Position numbers and translations under genes: made by a program. A stretch of DNA of 6,933 nt from Stenotrophomonas sp. (GTDB lineage Bacteria > Pseudomonadota > Gammaproteobacteria > Xanthomonadales > Xanthomonadaceae): NCBI GenBank assembly GCA_003484865.1, contig DMZT01000289.1, forward strand, positions 1-6,933, read 5' to 3'. The notes under the pieces are model-generated. The model was not told the DNA's origin. It saw only the letters and a program-made list of their open reading frames with translations, and did not search any database. Shown one piece after another: positions 1-4,615 of the stretch. Position 1 is the first letter of the stretch. Each line of letters starts with the position of its first letter.

Positions 1-1142
1 CGGTGCCGGTCAACGGCAGCATCGTGCTGTCGTTCGCGCGCATGGCGCGCATCCTCGACATCCAGCCCGGCAACCGCTGCGCGGTGGTCGAACCGGGCGT
101 GCTCAACGGCGACCTGCAGCAGGCGCTGATGCCGCACGGCCTGTTCTGGGCACCGGACCCGTCCAGCGCGGACATCTGCAGCATCGGCGGCAACCTGGCG
201 TGCAATGCCGGTGGCCCGCGCGCGGTGAAGTACGGCACCAGCCGCGACAACGTGCTCGGCCTGGTGGCGGTCACCGGCGCAGGCGACCTCATCCACTGCG
301 GCGGCGCTTACACCAAAGACGCCACCGGCTACGACCTCACCCACCTGCTGGTCGGCAGCGAAGGCACGCTGGCGCTGATCGTGGAAGCCACGCTCAAGCT
401 CACCCCGCTGCCGGTCGCCCAGGCCGGGTTGCGCGTGCTGTACCGCGATGCCGATGCCGCCGCCGCAGCCGTGTCGCGCCTGATGGCGCAACCGGTGGTG
501 CCCACGCGGCTGGAATTCATGGACGCGCGCAGCCTGGCGCTGCTGCGTCGCAATGGCGCCGACGTGCCCGAGGCCGGCGCGATGCTGCTGGTGGAAGCCG
601 ACGGCGACCACGACACGCTGCCCTACCTGCTGCAGGCACTGGCCACCGCCGCCGAGGGCGACGGCCTGCTGGCGCTGGACGTGGCGATGGAAGGGGCCGC
701 ACGCGAGAAACTCTGGGCCGCGCGCAAGGCGCTGTCGCCTGCGCTGCGCAGCATCGCCCCGGGCAAGATCAACGAAGACGTGGTGGTGCCGGTGTCGCGT
801 ATTCCGGACCTGGTGGCCGGCGTGCAGGCGCTGGCGCGCGAGTACACGCTGACCATCGTCACCTTCGGCCATGCCGGCAACGGCAACCTGCACGTCAACA
901 TCCTGTACCACCCCGACGACGCCGACGAGAACGCGCGCGCGCATGCCGCGCTGCCGAAGATCTTTGAACTGACCTTGGCACTCGGCGGCACGTTGTCCGG
1001 CGAGCATGGCATCGGATTGGCCAAGCGCGATTTCATGGCCCAGGCCTTCTCCCCCGCCACGCTGGCGGCGATGCGGGCGATCAAGCACGCGCTGGATCCG
1101 GACGGCATCCTCAACCCGGGCAAGGTGCTGCCGCCGGGGTGA
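1..1142 (+). CDS. FAD-linked D-2-hydroxyacid dehydrogenase (GlcD / D-lactate dehydrogenase family), 5' end missing
   Basis: The reading frame is open from the left edge (first full codon at position 3) to TGA at 1140-1142, giving 379 residues. Family members are about 460 residues, so roughly 80 N-terminal residues, including most of the first FAD-binding loop, lie outside. The GTG at position 3 is an internal valine of the conserved PVNGSIVLS stretch, not a start. Residues about 1-135 are the rest of the FAD-binding (PCMH-type) domain, with SIGGNLACNAGG at 60-71 and the DLTHLLVGSEGTL segment at 111-122. Residues about 140-375 are the FAD-oxidase C-terminal domain. H290 and H297 in GHAGNGNLHVN, with E334 in SGEHGIG, match the His-His-Glu metal site of D-2-hydroxyglutarate and D-lactate dehydrogenases. 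The enzyme should oxidise a D-2-hydroxyacid to a 2-oxoacid and pass electrons to the respiratory chain. The substrate (D-lactate, glycolate or D-2-hydroxyglutarate) cannot be decided from sequence alone. It is convergent with the acyltransferase gene. Confidence 0.9.
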   Translation, partial: VPVNGSIVLSFARMARILDIQPGNRCAVVEPGVLNGDLQQALMPHGLFWAPDPSSADICSIGGNLACNAGGPRAVKYGTSRDNVLGLVAVTGAGDLIHCGGAYTKDATGYDLTHLLVGSEGTLALIVEATLKLTPLPVAQAGLRVLYRDADAAAAAVSRLMAQPVVPTRLEFMDARSLALLRRNGADVPEAGAMLLVEADGDHDTLPYLLQALATAAEGDGLLALDVAMEGAAREKLWAARKALSPALRSIAPGKINEDVVVPVSRIPDLVAGVQALAREYTLTIVTFGHAGNGNLHVNILYHPDDADENARAHAALPKIFELTLALGGTLSGEHGIGLAKRDFMAQAFSPATLAAMRAIKHALDPDGILNPGKVLPPG

Positions 1143-1168
1143 TGCGGGTTCATGCCGCGGGCGCGGAT

Positions 1169-1220
1169 GGCAGCCGGATGGCGCCCCGCTCTACGGCAGC
1201 CGGGCAGAGCCCGGCTCTAC
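1169..1220 (-). repeat. Tandem dimer of 26-bp GTAG-headed REP elements (SMAG-like)
   Basis: Read on the minus strand, two head-to-tail units each begin GTAGAGC, end CCGGCT and are followed by a GCC spacer. Unit 1 spans 1220-1195 and unit 2 spans 1194-1169, a period of exactly 26. By hand alignment, 21 of 26 bases agree. Unit 1 has a perfect 8-bp stem (AGCCGGGC at 1198-1205 with GCCCGGCT at 1209-1216) and a 3-base loop. Unit 2 is decayed, with mismatches inside its stem. The GTAG head and stem match the SMAG family of REP sequences known from Stenotrophomonas maltophilia. Such REPs are thought to be spread by a RAYT transposase acting in trans; no transposase gene is present here. The pair lies at a convergent gene junction, so unit 1 could fold in transcripts from either side and help end transcription or protect 3' ends. 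That role is inferred. Confidence 0.85.
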
Positions 1221-3191
1221 GGTGCGTGGTGCGCGCTGGGTGATGTCGATCAGCGTGGTGCGGAAATCCGGCAGCAGTACGCGGTTTCCGTGACCGCTCA
1301 GGTGATCGTTGTCGAAGAACAGCGGCTGGTCACCGTCCATGGCCGAACACGTCTGCGCGCCACACAACAGCGGTAGCGGATCCCAGACGTGCAACGACGG
1401 ATAGCGGTCGCTCAGCGCGGCCAGCAGTTCCAGCTGCGGTGCACGCAGCAGCTCCAGGTCGGCGCGCGCCATGTCCAGCCCGCCGGCGCAGGCTGGATTC
1501 ATCCGGTTGAATCTGTCCGTGCAGCGATACGCCCCCGCCTTGAACAGCGGCAACGGCGCATCCACCACCACGTGCACGCCCAGCCGCTGCAGCCGGTCCA
1601 GCACCCGCTCCGCCTCGGCGCGCGCAGCGGCGGCATCGGACGGCGTGCGCTCTGCCAGCATCTGCTGGAACACCACCGCATCGCCATTGCCCCAGTCGCG
1701 GCCGCGCAGCTCGGGCATGCGCAGCGATGCCAGCAGCACGATGTCGCCCGGTCGCGCCTGCGCCTCGATGCGCGACAGCGCCCGCTCGGCGAAGGACCGG
1801 CAGTCGGCCGGGGCCGCGCGCAGCAGATTGACGATGCCGCACCCACCCTGATCGTCCTGGCGCACCTCCATGCCGGTCTGCCGCGCCACCATCGACGTCA
1901 GGGTGCGATACGCGGCGGCATGCGAGTCACCGGCGACGAACAGGCGGCGGCCGGCCAGCCCGGGCGCGTCCACGGGGTCAAGCGGTCGCCACGCCGGGTA
2001 CTTGCGTGCCTGCCACGCGTCGCCGTCGCGGGTGCTGCTGAGCGATATCTGCTCGTGGAAGTTCACCATGCTCCAGGCCAGCAACGCGGCGCCGGCCACC
2101 ACCGGCACCGCCATCGCGAGCACCTTGGCGGGGGCCTTTGCCGCCAGCGCGGGGGCGCGGCGCAGCGGCGTTTCCACCCAGCGGTAGGAGGCCGAGGCCA
2201 CCAGCAGAAGCAGGATCGGGTACAGCCACAGCGCTGCCCCCTGAAGGCCGTAGGTCCAACGCAGCAGGACCAGCAGGGGCCAATGCCAGAGGTAGAGCGA
2301 GTACGAGATGCGGCCCATGTAGGTCAGCGGCCCCCATGACAGCAACCGCGCATACCCGGTCGTGGCGGCACCCTCGGCAGACACCGCGGCAAGCAGCAGC
2401 AGCGCGCCGATCACCGTGAGGGCCACCCCCGGGAAGGGCAGCGGCAGCGACGGTGCCAGCACCACGCCTGCGCCCAACAGCGCCCCCCCTGGCCATGTCA
2501 GCCAACGTCCGCGCGGCGCACCGCCACGGGCCGTCATCCATTGATACAGCAGCGCGCCAGCGGCCAGTTCCCAGAAGCGCGCGGGCAGCAGATAGAAGGC
2601 AGTGGTGGGCGCAACGCGGCTTTGCCATGCCGCCAGCACCAGAGACACCAGCGACACGACCGGAAGCAGCCAGCGCAACGAAGGGAAGCGCTGGCGACCG
2701 CGCATCCAGGCGATGAACAGCACGGGAAAGACCAGGTAGAACTGTTCCTCCACGCCCAATGTCCAGGTATGCAGGAACGGATTGAGGTCTGCACCGGGCG
2801 AGAAGTAGCTGTCCTGTTGCCCCGCCAGCACGATATTGCTCAGGCCAAGCAGCGCGGCCATGCCGGTCTGGTCGAACTGTTCATTGCGCCATGCCCGCGG
2901 AATCAGCAACGCCGACAGCACGAACGTGACCACCAGCATCAGCAGCAGCGCGGGCAACAGGCGCAGCACGCGGCGACGATAGAAATCGAGCAGCAACGTA
3001 CCCGGTGGCGTGTCACCCCGTGCCGCCAGGGACTGGCTGATCACGAAGCCTGAAATGACGAAGAACAGATCCACACCGGTGAAGCCGCCCGGCAGCAGCG
3101 GGGCATCGACATGGAAGACGATGACGGCCAGCACGGCGAGCGCGCGCATGCCGTCAATGGCGGGATTGTGGGAGCATCCAAGCGTGCGCAT
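1191..3191 (-). CDS. OafA/YrhL-type membrane acyltransferase with C-terminal SGNH domain
   Basis: With the ATG at 3191-3189 the protein has 666 residues. The frame is open upstream to a TTG at 3248 (685 residues). The ATG is preferred because the family motif, here IDGMRALAV (12-20), normally lies about 10-15 residues from the start; neither start has a good Shine-Dalgarno site. Residues about 15-375 form the acyltransferase-3 membrane domain with roughly ten hydrophobic helices. It contains the conserved FH (H27), GVDLFFVISGF (39-49), FYRRRVLRLLPA (70-81) and HTWTLGVEEQF (141-151). Residues about 410-645 form a periplasmic SGNH domain with GDSH (421-424, nucleophile S423) and a C-terminal DNDH (D627, H630). 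In such fusions the membrane domain brings acyl groups from a cytoplasmic donor, and the SGNH domain attaches them to a surface glycan such as O-antigen, exopolysaccharide or peptidoglycan. The acceptor here is unknown. The last nine residues and the TAG stop lie in the REP dimer. Confidence 0.9.
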   Translation of the reverse strand: MRTLGCSHNPAIDGMRALAVLAVIVFHVDAPLLPGGFTGVDLFFVISGFVISQSLAARGDTPPGTLLLDFYRRRVLRLLPALLLMLVVTFVLSALLIPRAWRNEQFDQTGMAALLGLSNIVLAGQQDSYFSPGADLNPFLHTWTLGVEEQFYLVFPVLFIAWMRGRQRFPSLRWLLPVVSLVSLVLAAWQSRVAPTTAFYLLPARFWELAAGALLYQWMTARGGAPRGRWLTWPGGALLGAGVVLAPSLPLPFPGVALTVIGALLLLAAVSAEGAATTGYARLLSWGPLTYMGRISYSLYLWHWPLLVLLRWTYGLQGAALWLYPILLLLVASASYRWVETPLRRAPALAAKAPAKVLAMAVPVVAGAALLAWSMVNFHEQISLSSTRDGDAWQARKYPAWRPLDPVDAPGLAGRRLFVAGDSHAAAYRTLTSMVARQTGMEVRQDDQGGCGIVNLLRAAPADCRSFAERALSRIEAQARPGDIVLLASLRMPELRGRDWGNGDAVVFQQMLAERTPSDAAAARAEAERVLDRLQRLGVHVVVDAPLPLFKAGAYRCTDRFNRMNPACAGGLDMARADLELLRAPQLELLAALSDRYPSLHVWDPLPLLCGAQTCSAMDGDQPLFFDNDHLSGHGNRVLLPDFRTTLIDITQRAPRTVEPGSARLP
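2483..2489 (-). repeat. G7 homopolymer inside the acyltransferase coding region
   Basis: The plus strand has seven consecutive C, so the coding strand reads CCA GGG GGG GCG, encoding P-G-G-A at about residues 234-237. Moving the frame by hand, a one-base gain would lead to a stop at 1978 and a one-base loss to a stop at 2413-2411. Either change removes the whole SGNH domain. The tract is short, and in a high-GC genome it may be chance. Confidence 0.6.
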
Positions 3192-3295
3192 GTGGGCAGC
3201 CGAGGTGAGGTGACCCACAGCATCACGGTAAGGGGGGATGCGCTTCAAAGGGCAAACGCGACAGCGCGCGCCGTCGTTTCGCTGCGGTATGGGTT

Positions 3296-3321
3296 GGCCT
3301 GCGGCTGCGTATTCGCAGGCC
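3296..3321. other. Inverted repeat (8-bp stem, 10-base loop) in the acyltransferase / pilus-tip spacer
   Basis: GGCCTGCG at 3296-3303 is perfectly complementary to CGCAGGCC at 3314-3321. A second CTGCG copy at 3305-3309 could pair with CGCAG at 3314-3318 around a TATT loop, giving an alternative shorter hairpin. On the minus strand it lies 9 bases downstream of the terminator-like hairpin at 3331-3353. It could be a second stem of a tandem terminator, or part of the acyltransferase leader. No uridine tract follows it, and no function can be assigned from sequence. Confidence 0.5.
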
Positions 3322-3324
3322 CTA

Positions 3325-3353
3325 TCTAAACCTCCCTGCCCATTGGCGGGAGG
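3325..3353 (-). terminator. Terminator-like hairpin after the pilus operon
   Basis: Forty bases past the stop codon of the pilus-tip gene, CCTCCC-T-GCC (3331-3340) pairs with GGC-GGGAGG (3345-3353). This gives nine base pairs with one bulged T and a CATT loop. In the minus-strand transcript the stem is followed by UUUAGAU, a short and imperfect uridine tract. The position directly after the last gene of the operon fits a rho-independent terminator, but the tract is weak, so read-through into the acyltransferase gene is possible. Confidence 0.5.
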
Positions 3354-3392
3354 GCAGCGACCGAACGGGATGCAGCGGGTAGTGGGGTCGAC

Positions 3393-4580
3393 TCAAGGAT
3401 TCGCGTCGAACACCACGGTCATCTGCCCGTCCCAGCGCGAGCCGGGCAGCTGCACGATCGTCTCCACGGCGGCGCGGTTGGCCGTGAACCGCAGCGTCGA
3501 GCGGCGCTGCATCAGGTACCCCTCGGGGCTGAAGCGCGGCGCGAGCGCGTCGTCGGCCGATAGCGGCGTGTCCTGTGCGGGGCGTCCGTCCTTCAGATTG
3601 CGCATGCCCGGAATGGTCACGTCCACGTCCACGGGCACCACCACGTCATCGGCTGCATTGCGGATGCCACAGCCACTGCCGGCTGCATGTTCGCAGCGCA
3701 GCTTCATGCTGAAATCCATCGACGAGGTGAGGTGGAACGGCAGCGCCTGGCGCAGCCGTGCGGGCACCTTCCCATGGTTGATCCACTGCGACCAGCCGCC
3801 GTCCGGCACCAGTGGCACGCGCGGCGTTTCGCTGGCAAAGCGCACCTGGAAATCATGTATCACATCGAAGACGAAGTTCATCCGGATCGCCGTGGTGCCG
3901 GTGATGTTGTCGCCCAGGTCGATGTCGGCATCGGCGCCACCGGTGGTCCAGGTTTCCTGCGCCGTATAGCGGCCATCCTGCAGGGTCATCGCATTGGGAA
4001 GTGCCACCTGAATGCCGATGCCGACGTTGCGGTAGGCGTAGGTACGCCCCCCCCTTCCCTGGTTGCTGTAACACGCCTGTGGGTTGCCCGGATCACGGAC
4101 GCCCCAGCCGCCATTGGACCAGCCGACCCCACCGGCACCCCGGATCGCGGTGCAGCCGCCGCTGATGCCGTGGTACCACGGATCCGCCCCACGCCCGAAG
4201 TTCAATCGCAGGGAAATGGCGACAAAGCTGATCTCCGCGTCGAACGTACGCCCGGTGTTGACATCCTGCAACGTGATGATGCGTGGCGCCGGAAAGCGCA
4301 CATACGTCGTGTCGCGCTGCGCCGTGCCGGTCTGCGGGCCCGACTTGCGCCAGTACTCCCCTCCCCCCAGATCAAAGATGTAGGCCCCCTTCTGGGCACA
4401 TTGCGTTGGCCGCCAATTGCAGAAGGCGCCGCGTGGCGTGGTGTTTTCGAATGCCGTATTGCCGGGGTTCAACGCGTTCGGCCTGAACTGGCCGGTGACG
4501 GTCACTTCGCGTACCTGGGCGGCCACCGGGGTGGCGTGCAGCGCGAACAGGACAAGCATCAGCAACGGGAGACATTTCAT
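3393..4580 (-). CDS. Probable minor tip subunit (CblD/CfaE-like) of an alpha-clade chaperone-usher pilus
   Basis: The protein has 395 residues from the ATG at 4580-4578 to TGA at 3395-3393. This start gives a clean signal peptide: MK, a hydrophobic core at 4-14, and a likely cut after VAA at residue 21. The alternative GTG at 4619 overlaps the usher stop by four bases but puts 13 extra residues ahead of the signal. The mature part has six cysteines (54, 61, 143, 170, 296, 304), enough for three disulfides in the periplasm. The strand-rich C-terminus ends GQMTVVFDANP, similar in pattern to the end of CfaE. Size, export signal and position right after a TcfC/CblC-type usher match CblD, CooD and CfaE, which start pilus assembly and act as the tip adhesin. 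The assignment rests mainly on context, since the N-terminal half is divergent. A G8 run lies at residues 176-178. The receptor is unknown. Confidence 0.75.
   Translation of the reverse strand: MKCLPLLMLVLFALHATPVAAQVREVTVTGQFRPNALNPGNTAFENTTPRGAFCNWRPTQCAQKGAYIFDLGGGEYWRKSGPQTGTAQRDTTYVRFPAPRIITLQDVNTGRTFDAEISFVAISLRLNFGRGADPWYHGISGGCTAIRGAGGVGWSNGGWGVRDPGNPQACYSNQGRGGRTYAYRNVGIGIQVALPNAMTLQDGRYTAQETWTTGGADADIDLGDNITGTTAIRMNFVFDVIHDFQVRFASETPRVPLVPDGGWSQWINHGKVPARLRQALPFHLTSSMDFSMKLRCEHAAGSGCGIRNAADDVVVPVDVDVTIPGMRNLKDGRPAQDTPLSADDALAPRFSPEGYLMQRRSTLRFTANRAAVETIVQLPGSRWDGQMTVVFDANP
4047..4054 (-). repeat. G8 homopolymer inside the pilus-tip gene
   Basis: Eight consecutive C on the plus strand give the coding-strand codons AGG GGG GGG at residues 176-178 of the tip protein. 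The in-phase length leaves the gene open. Reading the neighbouring frames, gain of one G leads to a stop at 3853 and loss of one G to a stop at 3986. Both would remove the C-terminal part expected to hold the pilin fold. AGG and GGG are rarely used in this GC- and GGC-rich coding style, so codon preference does not explain the run. No length variation can be seen from one sequence. Confidence 0.7.
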
Positions 4581-4615
4581 GGCGGCAACCTGCAGGCCTG
4601 GGGGAAGGGGGCGAT

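Noticed and set aside
930..945. Alternating CG run in the dehydrogenase gene (possible Z-DNA)
   Set aside because: It is a short run explained by Ala and Arg codons in high-GC coding sequence. Nothing suggests a regulatory role.
623..1153. Minus-strand open frame opposite the dehydrogenase gene
   Set aside because: The plus-strand frame carries the catalytic motifs of the family. The minus frame is low in complexity and has no homology I can recognise.
1164..1182. Short direct repeat CGGATGGC twice with an 11-base period between the convergent stops
   Set aside because: Most of the second copy lies inside the decayed REP unit, and the repeat is too short to separate from chance in this composition.
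1389..2339. Long open frame on the plus strand inside the acyltransferase gene
   Set aside because: It lies entirely opposite a gene with clear family motifs. Its translation is rich in Arg, Gln and Ala with no recognisable domain, as expected for a shadow frame in high-GC DNA.
3192..3248. N-terminal extension of the acyltransferase to a TTG start at 3248
   Set aside because: The frame is open, but the extra 19 residues do not resemble the family, TTG is a weak start, and no ribosome binding site precedes it. The ATG at 3191 places the first conserved motif at the usual distance.
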